Assembly (NCBI GenBank): GCA_021810635.1
Contig: JAJZIH010000003.1
Location: 120,301-164,912, forward strand
Origin: Pseudomonadota bacterium
GTDB lineage: Bacteria; Pseudomonadota; Gammaproteobacteria; JAKAQQ01
Reading direction: 5' to 3'
Length of the DNA: 44,612 nucleotides
The notes below the pieces were generated by a model, which had not been told where the DNA came from, did no database searches, and saw only the letters and a program-made list of their open reading frames with translations. The number at the start of each line of letters is the position of its first letter. Position 1 is the stretch's first letter. Shown here piece by piece: positions 1 through 7,800 of the stretch. A program made the translations under genes and the position numbers.

Positions 1-114
1 CGGCGCCACCGTACCTACGAAGCGCGGCTCCTCGCGCCCCGCTGAGGCCACCGCCATCGCAACGGTATTTTAGTGAACATCCAATCCGACAAACGAAGTG
101 ATAGGCTGATTCAC
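1..114 (-). pseudogene. IS110-family transposase, 5' fragment interrupted by an in-frame stop
   Basis: Reading the minus strand from a GTG at 114 gives VNQPITSFVGLDVH, a TAA stop (positions 72-70), then NTVAMAVASAGREEPRFVG in the same frame up to the window edge. The FVGLDVHK...AVA block is the N-terminal signature of IS110-family (DEDD) transposases; the Asp of GLDVH is the first catalytic acid. The stop sits where the family normally has Lys, so one base change (AAA to TAA) would explain it. A strong ribosome site GGAGG lies at 125-121, six bases before the GTG. Only the first 38 codons are in the window, so I cannot tell whether the rest of the element is intact. A sequencing error at position 72 is the main alternative. 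Confidence 0.75.
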
Positions 115-220
115 GGTCTGCCTCCTCTGACTGGTGCAGCTAGCCGCCCTCGGGCGCTCTACATGGGGCTCGGCGCACCTCGGTGCGCAACCCACGATAC
201 ACCGGAGGCAGACCTCCTCC
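115..220 (-). promoter_or_regulatory. Structured leader of the IS110 transposase (possible bridge-RNA region)
   Basis: On the minus strand the ribosome site and spacer GGAGGCAGACC (125-115) are perfectly complementary to GGTCTGCCTCC (214-204), 78 bases upstream. The CCTCC part of that anti-ribosome-site arm can instead pair with the adjacent GGAGG (217-213) across a 4-base loop. The two pairings exclude each other. Between the arms lies another hairpin, GCGCACC/GGTGCGC at 173-188. IS110-group elements are known to encode a structured bridge RNA in the non-coding DNA before the transposase, so this is the expected place for one. Pairing is seen; function is inferred. The outer boundary of the element is not identified. 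Confidence 0.5.
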
Positions 221-305
221 CTCAATACCCAGCCTGACCGTCGGTGTCGCGCATCAGGCCATATGGTCTAGAATGGGTCCGATTGATCGCAAGAGACTGT
301 CAGCC

Positions 306-3300
306 ATGCTCAAAGCGCGCTCCGTTGTCCTGCTGTCCTGTCTGTCCATGGCGTCTCCGGCCGCGTTCGCGGCGCCCGTGCCGCTCGGCAAGCTCACCAG
401 TGCGCTGCACTGGCGCAGCGTGGGTCCCTATACCGGCGGACGCGTCACCACGGTCGCCGGCATTGCCGACCAGCCCAATGTCTTTTACATGGGCGCAGCG
501 GGCGGGGGCGTTTGGAAGACCGAAGATTACGGCTATCGCTGGAAGAACATCTCCGACCAGTATTTCAAAACCAACAATATCGGCGCCATGGCGATCGCGC
601 CCTCGAATCCGAAGACGATCTATGTGGGCACTGGGGATTCCGCCCCCCGCAACACGGTCCTGACCGGGGAAGGAATGTACAAGTCCACCGATAGCGGAAA
701 GACGTGGAAATACATCGGGCTGGGAGAGGCCCACATCATCAGCTGGATCCTGGTCGATCCCCACAATCCCAACGTTGTGTATGTGGCCGCGCTGGGCCAT
801 CTATTCGGGCCCAATACGGAGCGCGGGGTGTTCAAGACCACGAACGGCGGCCGGACTTGGAAGAGGATTCTGTACGTGAATGACGGGACCGGCGCGACCT
901 GTCTCGCGATGGATCCGTCCGATCCGAGCGTGCTGTACGCCGCGATGTGGCAGATGTCGCGTAAACATTGGACATTTTCGAGCGGGGGACCGGGCAGCGG
1001 CATCTACAAGACGACCGACGGCGGGACCCATTGGACCAACATCACGCACCGCCCGGGGCTGCCGACCGGTATCTTCGGCAAGGTGGGCATCGCGGTGGCG
1101 CCGAGCGATCCCCATGTCGTGTATGCGCTGATTCAGGCAGACTACAAAGGCCAGGCAGGCGGATTATTCCGATCCGACAATGCCGGCCGGAGCTGGAAAC
1201 TCATCAACAACAGTATGAATATCACGCAACGCGCCTTCTATTACATGACCGTGTATGTGGACCCGAAGGACCCCAATACGATCTACCTGCCCAACGTCGG
1301 AATGTATGTATCGCACAATGAAGGCAGAAAGCTGATCACCCTGTACCCTCCCCATGGCGACAACCATGTGCTCTGGATCAATCCGAACAACCCGCAGATC
1401 TTCATCGAGGGGAACGATGGCGGCGCGACCATCACCCAGAATGGTGGCAAGGCCTGGAGTTCCGAGAACAACCAGCCGACCGGCCAGTTCTATCACGCCA
1501 ATCTCGACAATCAGTTTCCGTTCCATATTTACGGCGCCCAACAGGATCGGGGCTCGTTCGAAGGACCGAGCGCCGTGTCGGGCCGGATCATCCCACCCGT
1601 CTGGAAACGCGTGCAAGGCGCAGAGATGAGCTGGGTGGTGCCAACACCGGGGCGACCCTGGATCACCTACGGAAGCGGGTATTACAGCCTGCAATGGAAG
1701 GAGAACCGCAGGACGGGGCTGATCACCAATGTGAGCCCCTGGCCGTCGTACCGATTCGGTCTCGCTGGATCCAAACTCAAGTATCGCTACGGCTGGATTC
1801 ATCATCCCGTCGTGTTTGCCCCCGGCAACCCCAGGGAACTGCTGATCGGTGCGAACGTTGTGTTCAAGACCACGGATGGTGGCATCCACTGGAAGCGGAT
1901 CAGCCCGGACCTCACACGCAACGACAAGAGCAAGCAGGCGCGGCCGGGCGGCCCGATTAGCGCGGATGTGACCGGCGAGGAGATGTTCGACACCCTATCC
2001 TCGATTGCCTTTTCACCGCTCACGGACCGGGTCATCTGGACCGGGTCTGACGACGGTCTGGTCAATGTAACGACCGACGGGGGCGGGCATTGGAGCCAGG
2101 TGCGCCCACCGATGCTGCCAACCTGGTCCACGATCACCTGCATCGAGCCTTCGCACACCGCCGAGGGCGCTGCCTACGTGTCAGCGAGCCGGTACGACTG
2201 GGACGACTTCCACCCGTACGTGTACAAGACTACCGATTACGGCAGGCATTGGACGAAGATCACCAGCGGACTGCCGCAGAACCAGTACGTGGAGAGCGTG
2301 CGGCAGGATCCAGGCGACCCCGACCTGCTCTTCGCCGGGACCAGCGCGACGGTGTACTTCAGTCTCGATGGGGGCCGGCACTGGCAACCGTTGACGCTCA
2401 ATCTGCCACCCGTACGGGTGAGTGATGTGGAGATTCAGCCGCAGCAGCACGCCGTCGTGCTCGCCACATTCGGGCGGGGCTTCTGGGTGCTCGACAACCT
2501 GCAGTTCCTGGAGCAGTTGGGGGCGGCCCGGGTGGCGAGTGACGCGCCATTTCTGTTCAAACCGCAGCAGACGTGGCTGGTCACGCGCTCCATGTTCGGA
2601 TTCGGTCCGTTGACGCCGGGTGGCCAAAATCTGGCACCCGGTGCCACGGTGTTCTTCCATCTGCCGGCCGATTACAACGGCAGCCAGCCGGTGAAACTGA
2701 GCTTTACCGACACGCGCGGAAAGCTGATCCGCAGCTTTACGCTGCACCTGAAGACGAAAGGCCGGCCGGAGCCGCTTTCGCAAAATCCCGGGGTCGCATA
2801 CCATCAGCGCGAATACCAGGCGGCGGCGGTCACGCCCGGCATGAACCGTTTTCAGTGGGACCTCAGATACCCGGAAGCGGTGGACGTGAAGGGCATCTAT
2901 AATTCATACTTTGCGGCTGCCCTGCCCGTAGGCCCGGAAGTGGTGCCGGGGACCTACGACGCAACGCTGACCTATGGCCAGGTCACACAGAAGGAACCGT
3001 TCGTGGTCAAACTCGATCCGACGTTGCACACCACGCAGGCGCAGCTGCAGCAGCGTTTCGATCTGCTGATGCGGATTCACGCCGCGCTGAACCGGCTCGA
3101 TTCCAACCTGAACCTGGCCATTGACGCCCGCAGTGCTCTCCAGAAGGCGACAGCCAACAGGCGCGTGCCCCTCACCCAGTCGCAACCGGCGTTGAACCAC
3201 CTGAAACGCGACATCGACCATCTGGTGGATCTGAGGATCCAGTCCAGCGAAGGCGCGCTGGTGTATCCCCCCCGGCTTCGTTCCTGGTTGACCTCGATTG

Positions 3301-3440
3301 CCGCCCAGGTGAGCACGGCACTCGTGCCACCCACCCCCGCGATGGTGGAGGTGGCGGATGGATACATCAAGGATGCGGCGGCGGGTGTCGCACACCTGCA
3401 ATCCGACGTTGCAGCTGCCAACCGGTTGCTGCATCACTGA
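306..3440 (+). CDS. Secreted BNR/Asp-box beta-propeller protein (sortilin/VPS10-like repeats)
   Basis: A 1044-residue protein if started at 306. That start gives a clean signal peptide (MLKARSVVLLSCLSMASPAA, cut near AFA|AP). In-frame starts at 273 and 183 only add an unlikely N-terminal extension. The first ~750 residues carry many Asp-box repeats of the S/T-x-D-x-G-x-x-W type: STDSGKTW, TTNGGRTW, TTDGGTHW, SDNAGRSW, TTDGGIHW, TTDGGGHW, TTDYGRHW, SLDGGRHW. These form multi-bladed propellers seen in sialidases, sortilin-like proteins and xyloglucan-type glycoside hydrolases. The C-terminal ~300 residues look like a beta-sandwich followed by a helical segment. No catalytic residues can be assigned, so activity is unknown; related proteins are often annotated simply as 'glycosyl hydrolase'. 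The gene stands alone beside an IS110 end and its base composition looks less GC-biased than the rest of the window. Confidence 0.85.
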   Translation: MLKARSVVLLSCLSMASPAAFAAPVPLGKLTSALHWRSVGPYTGGRVTTVAGIADQPNVFYMGAAGGGVWKTEDYGYRWKNISDQYFKTNNIGAMAIAPSNPKTIYVGTGDSAPRNTVLTGEGMYKSTDSGKTWKYIGLGEAHIISWILVDPHNPNVVYVAALGHLFGPNTERGVFKTTNGGRTWKRILYVNDGTGATCLAMDPSDPSVLYAAMWQMSRKHWTFSSGGPGSGIYKTTDGGTHWTNITHRPGLPTGIFGKVGIAVAPSDPHVVYALIQADYKGQAGGLFRSDNAGRSWKLINNSMNITQRAFYYMTVYVDPKDPNTIYLPNVGMYVSHNEGRKLITLYPPHGDNHVLWINPNNPQIFIEGNDGGATITQNGGKAWSSENNQPTGQFYHANLDNQFPFHIYGAQQDRGSFEGPSAVSGRIIPPVWKRVQGAEMSWVVPTPGRPWITYGSGYYSLQWKENRRTGLITNVSPWPSYRFGLAGSKLKYRYGWIHHPVVFAPGNPRELLIGANVVFKTTDGGIHWKRISPDLTRNDKSKQARPGGPISADVTGEEMFDTLSSIAFSPLTDRVIWTGSDDGLVNVTTDGGGHWSQVRPPMLPTWSTITCIEPSHTAEGAAYVSASRYDWDDFHPYVYKTTDYGRHWTKITSGLPQNQYVESVRQDPGDPDLLFAGTSATVYFSLDGGRHWQPLTLNLPPVRVSDVEIQPQQHAVVLATFGRGFWVLDNLQFLEQLGAARVASDAPFLFKPQQTWLVTRSMFGFGPLTPGGQNLAPGATVFFHLPADYNGSQPVKLSFTDTRGKLIRSFTLHLKTKGRPEPLSQNPGVAYHQREYQAAAVTPGMNRFQWDLRYPEAVDVKGIYNSYFAAALPVGPEVVPGTYDATLTYGQVTQKEPFVVKLDPTLHTTQAQLQQRFDLLMRIHAALNRLDSNLNLAIDARSALQKATANRRVPLTQSQPALNHLKRDIDHLVDLRIQSSEGALVYPPRLRSWLTSIAAQVSTALVPPTPAMVEVADGYIKDAAAGVAHLQSDVAAANRLLHH

Positions 3441-3504
3441 TGGATCGTGAGCCGGCAGACCGGAAACTGAAGTTGAAAGTCGGGTCCGGCTAGCGACGGG
3501 CGCC

Positions 3505-4833
3505 CTACGTCGCCGGGAGGTTCCGGGACAGGTGGAACCGGGCGATCACGCCTGTCCCGTCGCTGCGGTTTTCGAGCTCAAGTCCCCCCCCGTGGTTCTC
3601 CGCCACCTCGCGCGCGACGAGCAGTCCGATTCCGCTGCCTCCGGGCTTGGTCGTAAAAAACGGAACCAGGAGGTTTTGGGTCGGCGGGAGCCCCGGACCG
3701 TCGTCGATGATCTCGACGACCACGTCGTCGCCCGCCTCCCGCCAGCCGATCCGGACCGAACCCCGGAGTATCGCCGCTGCCTCCACCCCGTTGCGCACCA
3801 GGTTGATGAGCGCCTGCCCGACCTGGGCCCGATCGGCCTGGAGGGTCAGATCCGGACCGGGTTCCACCCGGAGCGCGAGGGGATCCACCAGAGCGGCCAC
3901 CTCTTCGACCAAGGGGGCGAGCCGCACGGGGGCAAAGCTCGGGGGGGGCATCCGGGCGTAGTCCGCGTACCGCCTGATGAAATCCGTCAGACTCCCGGCG
4001 CGGCGCTCGATGAGTGCAAGCCCTTCGCGCAAACGGTTTCCGGCATCCCCCCCCGCCGGGATCTGTCTCTGGAGCGTATCCGCCACCGAAGCAATGGGTC
4101 CGAGCGAGTTGTTGATCTCGTGTCCCAGCACGCGGATCAGCCGCCGCCAGGCACGCCTTTCCTCCTCACGGAGCGCGCGGCTGGCATCGGTCATGACGAG
4201 CAGGGTATGGGCCCGCCCGCCCCGGCGGAATTTGAGCGTCCGCACCTCCCAGGGACCAGCGCCGCCACCGGGAAAACGTCGGCTGGCCACGAAGACCTGT
4301 CCGCTCACCGACAACCAGTCGGCCAGAGCGAGGGTGTTCGCCCTCCGCCCGCGCAAAGCCAGAGCCGATTCGCCAAGCAGGTTTTCCGCGGCGCGGTTGA
4401 GGCCCGTAAGCCGGTCGGTGGGATCGAAGACCAGAACGGCCAGATCGATGTTCCCGAGTAGACGCCCCAAGAGTGCATCGGACTCGATGCCCGACTGGCG
4501 CACTCCGCTGAGTTCGGTACTGAGCCGGTTAATCTCGGCAAAGAGCTCCCGCATGGCACCCCGGCCCTCCACCGGGGAGCGGACGGAATAATCCCCTTCC
4601 CGGATGGCCTGGAGGAGCGCCGTGCCCCGACGCAGGCGACGGGCCAGGGAACGGACCAGGACTCGGCTTGCGCCGAACGCGAACACCCAGGCGAGCGCGA
4701 GACAGGCAAAGCCCACCGCCCATGACGGACGCCAGCCGGCCAGTTCGAGAAGCGCGAGCAGGGCGAAAGGAAACACCGCCGCAAGCACGAGACCACCCAT
4801 GATCTCTCCCCACGAAAGTTTGAGCCACCTCAT
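3505..4833 (-). CDS. Membrane sensor histidine kinase, NtrY-like
   Basis: 442 residues from the ATG at 4833. Longer in-frame starts are rejected because this ATG overlaps the stop of the upstream regulator gene (ATGA at 4833-4830), which implies translational coupling. Order: two N-terminal membrane segments with almost no periplasmic loop (residues ~10-55), a HAMP-like linker (LARRLRRGTALLQAI), a PAS-like domain (LDPTDR/LNRAAENLLGE region), an H-box LGHEINNSLGPI with the phospho-accepting His, an N-box NLVRNGVEAA, a G1 box DDGPGLP and a G2 region FFTTKPGGSGIGL. With no sizeable sensory loop it probably senses a membrane or cytoplasmic signal. Its partner is the adjacent sigma-54 regulator; together they probably control the divergent efflux operon. 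Confidence 0.9.
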   Translation of the reverse strand: MRWLKLSWGEIMGGLVLAAVFPFALLALLELAGWRPSWAVGFACLALAWVFAFGASRVLVRSLARRLRRGTALLQAIREGDYSVRSPVEGRGAMRELFAEINRLSTELSGVRQSGIESDALLGRLLGNIDLAVLVFDPTDRLTGLNRAAENLLGESALALRGRRANTLALADWLSVSGQVFVASRRFPGGGAGPWEVRTLKFRRGGRAHTLLVMTDASRALREEERRAWRRLIRVLGHEINNSLGPIASVADTLQRQIPAGGDAGNRLREGLALIERRAGSLTDFIRRYADYARMPPPSFAPVRLAPLVEEVAALVDPLALRVEPGPDLTLQADRAQVGQALINLVRNGVEAAAILRGSVRIGWREAGDDVVVEIIDDGPGLPPTQNLLVPFFTTKPGGSGIGLLVAREVAENHGGGLELENRSDGTGVIARFHLSRNLPAT

Positions 4834-6218
4834 CGGCGGTACTTGGCCAGCCGGCGATAGAGTGCACTCCGGCTCACGCCCAGCTTGCGGGCGGCGGCTT
4901 CGATCTCGCCACCGCACTGCTCGAGAGCGCGGAAGACGAGATAGCGTTCCGCCTGTTCCAAGGTCAGGTTCTCCGCCCCCGGGGCCTCGCTTCCCGGCAT
5001 CTGGGCCAAGCGGAGGTCGGCCACCTCCACCCACTCGCCGGTGGCCAGAAGCACCGCCCGCTCGATGACATGCGCGAGTTCACGCACGTTTCCCGGCCAG
5101 TCATACCGCTCGAGAGCGGCCTGGGCGTCCGCGGAAATGCCCCGGAGCGGTTTGCCGTTCTGGCGGGCGGATTGGGCGAAGAAATGATGGGCGAGCAGGC
5201 CAATGTCCTCGCCGCGGGCCCGGAGGGGCGGAAGCTCGATCTCGATCGTATTGAGACGGTAGAGGAGATCGCTCCGAAACCGGCCGTCTCCCACGGCCTG
5301 GCGGATCTCGGCATTGGTGGCCGCGATGATCCGCACATCGATCGCAACGGGGATCGCGCTGCCCACCCGTTCGATCCGGCCCTCCTCGAGCGCGTGCAGC
5401 AGGGCGGCCTGGGAGGCGGGGGACAGGTTGGCGATCTCGTCGAGAAAGAGGGTGCCCCCGTGGGCCAGTTCGAAGCGCCCCACCCGGTCGCTCCGGGCAT
5501 CCGTGAAGGCGCCGCGGACATGGCCGTAGAGCTCGCTTTCGATCAGGCTGTCGACGAGCCCGCCCAGATTGACGCGAACGAAAGGTCCGCCCGAACGGGG
5601 TGACTGGTCGTGGATCCACCGGGCCAAAAGTCCCTTGCCCGTCCCGCTCGCCCCCGTAATGAGGATGGAGGCGTTCGAGGAAGCCACGTGGCGAGCTTCC
5701 TCGAGGATCCGCCCCATGATCCGCGACCGGCCGATGAACGCGGACGGGGCCTCAGCCAGTTCCCGGTTGGCGGCGGCCAGCCGACTGGACTCCCGGCGCG
5801 ACTCCGCGAGAGCGAGCAGGTTCCGCACGACGGTGAGCACGCGGGCATTGTCCCAGGGTTTCTCGAGAAAATCCTGCGCGCCGCGCTTCAAGGCCTCGAC
5901 CGCAAGCCCGGCCGTTCCCCAACCGGTCAACACGATGAGCGGCCGGATGGCATCGAGAGCGCGCAACCGGCTCAGGAGTTCGAGGCCTTCCTCCCCCGAG
6001 GTCGTGTCGGCGCGATAGTTGAGATCCAAAATGACAGCATCGGCGGGGACCGACCGCGCCAGGACGAGCGTCTCCTCCGGGCTCGCAGCGCTCTTCACGG
6101 CATAGCCTTCCGTCTCGAGCAGAAGCCGGAGCGACTCCCGCACATCGGCCTGGTCATCGGCGACCAGGATCAAGGGCGGGTTCCGGAGGGGAGCGCTCGG
6201 CTCAGTTGCGGTCGTCAC
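4830..6218 (-). CDS. Sigma-54-dependent response regulator (NtrC family) with GAFTDA loop
   Basis: 462 residues from a GTG at 6218. Receiver domain at 14-135 with acidic pair DD21-22, phospho-acceptor Asp65 (VILDLN), LTGW near 98 and Lys120 (LEKPW). AAA+ domain: Walker A GASGTGKG (189-196), Walker B GGTLFLDE (254-261), arginine-finger region further on. Fis-type helix-turn-helix at the C-terminus (AARKLGVSRSALYRRLAKY). The loop that touches sigma-54, normally GAFTGA, reads GAFTDA (236-241). From memory, a subfamily of regulators beside MacB-like ABC exporters carries this variant, but I could not check. It is expected to activate the -24/-12 promoter at 6473-6488 from the inverted repeat at 6375-6398. 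Confidence 0.92.
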   Translation of the reverse strand: MTTATEPSAPLRNPPLILVADDQADVRESLRLLLETEGYAVKSAASPEETLVLARSVPADAVILDLNYRADTTSGEEGLELLSRLRALDAIRPLIVLTGWGTAGLAVEALKRGAQDFLEKPWDNARVLTVVRNLLALAESRRESSRLAAANRELAEAPSAFIGRSRIMGRILEEARHVASSNASILITGASGTGKGLLARWIHDQSPRSGGPFVRVNLGGLVDSLIESELYGHVRGAFTDARSDRVGRFELAHGGTLFLDEIANLSPASQAALLHALEEGRIERVGSAIPVAIDVRIIAATNAEIRQAVGDGRFRSDLLYRLNTIEIELPPLRARGEDIGLLAHHFFAQSARQNGKPLRGISADAQAALERYDWPGNVRELAHVIERAVLLATGEWVEVADLRLAQMPGSEAPGAENLTLEQAERYLVFRALEQCGGEIEAAARKLGVSRSALYRRLAKYRR

Positions 6219-6374
6219 GGTTGCAATCCCGGCATGGGGGCCACTCTAGCAGATTGGTCCCGCAGCCGGTCCCCGATTCGCCGCCTGAGTGCAACGTCCA
6301 AGGCCACGTTCCTCCTCAAAGAAGCGTGCACGGACGATTCCCACGTCATTCCGGTAATGGGACGCACGCATGGG

Positions 6375-6398
6375 TTTTGTCCCGGGATCGGGACGAAA
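6375..6398. promoter_or_regulatory. Candidate upstream activator (enhancer) site
   Basis: Inverted repeat TTTTGTCCC - GGGATC - GGGACGAAA; the arms match at 8 of 9 positions. It is centred about 112 bases upstream of the predicted sigma-54 start near 6499, the usual distance for an NtrC-type activator site. A further GGGAC half-site lies at 6359-6363. Between the repeat and the promoter is an AT-rich stretch (6420-6460) that could bend. Binding by the adjacent response regulator is inferred. Confidence 0.5.
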
Positions 6399-6472
6399 CC
6401 GGATTTTCCGGGTTGGCCTGTATATTTTAATAACTCTATGATTATAGACTATTTTTAAAAACTGTGGCTTCG

Positions 6473-6488
6473 TGGCATGGAACCTGCA
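6473..6488 (+). promoter_or_regulatory. Sigma-54 (-24/-12) promoter of the efflux operon
   Basis: TGGCATGGAACCTGCA fits the sigma-54 consensus TGGCAYRNNNNYTGCA. The invariant GG (6474-6475) and GC (6486-6487) are separated by exactly ten bases. Transcription should start near 6499. The match sits directly upstream of the adaptor gene and opposite a sigma-54-dependent regulator, which makes a chance hit unlikely. It also argues that translation begins at the GTG at 6526 and not at the in-frame GTG at 6472, which lies inside or before the promoter. Confidence 0.8.
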
Positions 6489-6525
6489 TGGAGGTTTGGC
6501 AAGAGCACTCCGTGAGATTCGTTTC

Positions 6526-7797
6526 GTGATCGACATCGCCATCTCCGCAGCCGAACGCCGAAGCCGGAAACTCAAGCGCTGGGGGCTGGCCGGTGCAGCT
6601 GGCCTAGTGGTGGTTCTGGCCGCCGTCTTCATCCTGAGGTTGGCACCGGCCGGGCCCAGTGTCTCGAAAGCGAACCTGTGGATTGCGACCGTCAAAAAGG
6701 GGCCCTTTTCCGTCACCGTGAGCGCCCCGGGAACCCTCGTGCCCCGGAAGATCCGGCTCGTCACCGCGGGGGCGCCAGGCACCATCCAGGAGGTCCGGGT
6801 CGAGCCGGGAGACCGGGTCACGACGACGAGCATCCTGGCGATCCTCTCGAATCCCGATCTCGGTGACCAGGTGATCGAAGCCGGGGCGCGGCTGGCCGAT
6901 GCCCAGGCTTCCCTGATCTCCCAGGAGGCGACGCTGGATGACCGCCTGCTCACCCTCGAGGACACGCTCTCCCAGGTCGAATCCGAGGCGCAGGCAGCCG
7001 GGCTCAAGGCCCAGGCCGAAAAAGGACTGCTCGCCGAACAGGTGGTGGGATCCCTCCAGTACACGAGGAGCCGGCTCACCGCCGCTTCGCTCGCCCGCGA
7101 GGTCTCCCTCACGAGGCAGCGCATCGCCGATTTCCGGAAAAACCAAGCGGCCCAGATTCATGCCCAGAGGGCCCAAATCGATTCTCTTAAAGCCGCTTAC
7201 CGGAGCGAGGAGCACGAACTCGCCTCGCTCAAGGTCCGGGCCGGGCTGGCCGGCGTCGTCCAGAGTGTCGCAGTCCAGGAAGGCCAGCGCGTGGTCCTCG
7301 GTAGCGGCATCGCCAAAATCGCCGGCATGCACGCACTCAAGGCCCGGCTTGAAGTCCCGGCCAGCGAGGCGGCGGAGGTGGCGCTCGGCCAGCCGGTCGA
7401 TCTCACCCTGGATACCGGGTCGGGGCGACACCTCATGGCGGTCGTGACGCGCGTCTCCCCTTCCGTCCAGGGCGGCACCGTCACGGTCGACGCCGAACCC
7501 AAAGGGCTTCTCCCCCCCGAGGCCCGGCCCAATCTCGCCGTCAACGGCATCATCACGATCACCACCCTCCCCGACGCCCTCTATGTCGAGCGGCCCGCCT
7601 ACAGCGCCGGCGGCAAGACCATGACGCTCTACCGGCTCATCCACCGGGGCAGCGAGGCGGTTCCCGTCACGGTCCGCTTCGGACGGGCCTCGAGCAACGC
7701 GATCCAGATCCTCAAAGGACTTGGACCCGGCGAGCGGGTCATCGTCTCCGACACCTCGGGCTTCGCGGGTGCACGCCGCGTTCGCATCCGCGGCTGA
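6526..7797 (+). CDS. Periplasmic adaptor (membrane fusion protein, HlyD/MacA-like)
   Basis: 423 residues from the GTG at 6526, chosen because the predicted transcription start is near 6499; a weak GTGAG lies nine bases upstream. One N-terminal membrane anchor (GLAGAAGLVVVLAAVFILRL), a lipoyl/barrel-sandwich half (GTIQEVRVEPGDRV), an Ala/Gln/Leu-rich coiled-coil hairpin of about 120 residues, the second lipoyl half (GLAGVVQSVAVQEGQRV), a beta-barrel and a membrane-proximal domain (LGPGERVIV). Such adaptors bridge an inner-membrane transporter to a TolC-type channel. It is the first gene of an operon with the channel, ATPase and permeases. Substrate unknown. Confidence 0.88.
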   Translation: MIDIAISAAERRSRKLKRWGLAGAAGLVVVLAAVFILRLAPAGPSVSKANLWIATVKKGPFSVTVSAPGTLVPRKIRLVTAGAPGTIQEVRVEPGDRVTTTSILAILSNPDLGDQVIEAGARLADAQASLISQEATLDDRLLTLEDTLSQVESEAQAAGLKAQAEKGLLAEQVVGSLQYTRSRLTAASLAREVSLTRQRIADFRKNQAAQIHAQRAQIDSLKAAYRSEEHELASLKVRAGLAGVVQSVAVQEGQRVVLGSGIAKIAGMHALKARLEVPASEAAEVALGQPVDLTLDTGSGRHLMAVVTRVSPSVQGGTVTVDAEPKGLLPPEARPNLAVNGIITITTLPDALYVERPAYSAGGKTMTLYRLIHRGSEAVPVTVRFGRASSNAIQILKGLGPGERVIVSDTSGFAGARRVRIRG

Positions 7798-7800
7798 CCC

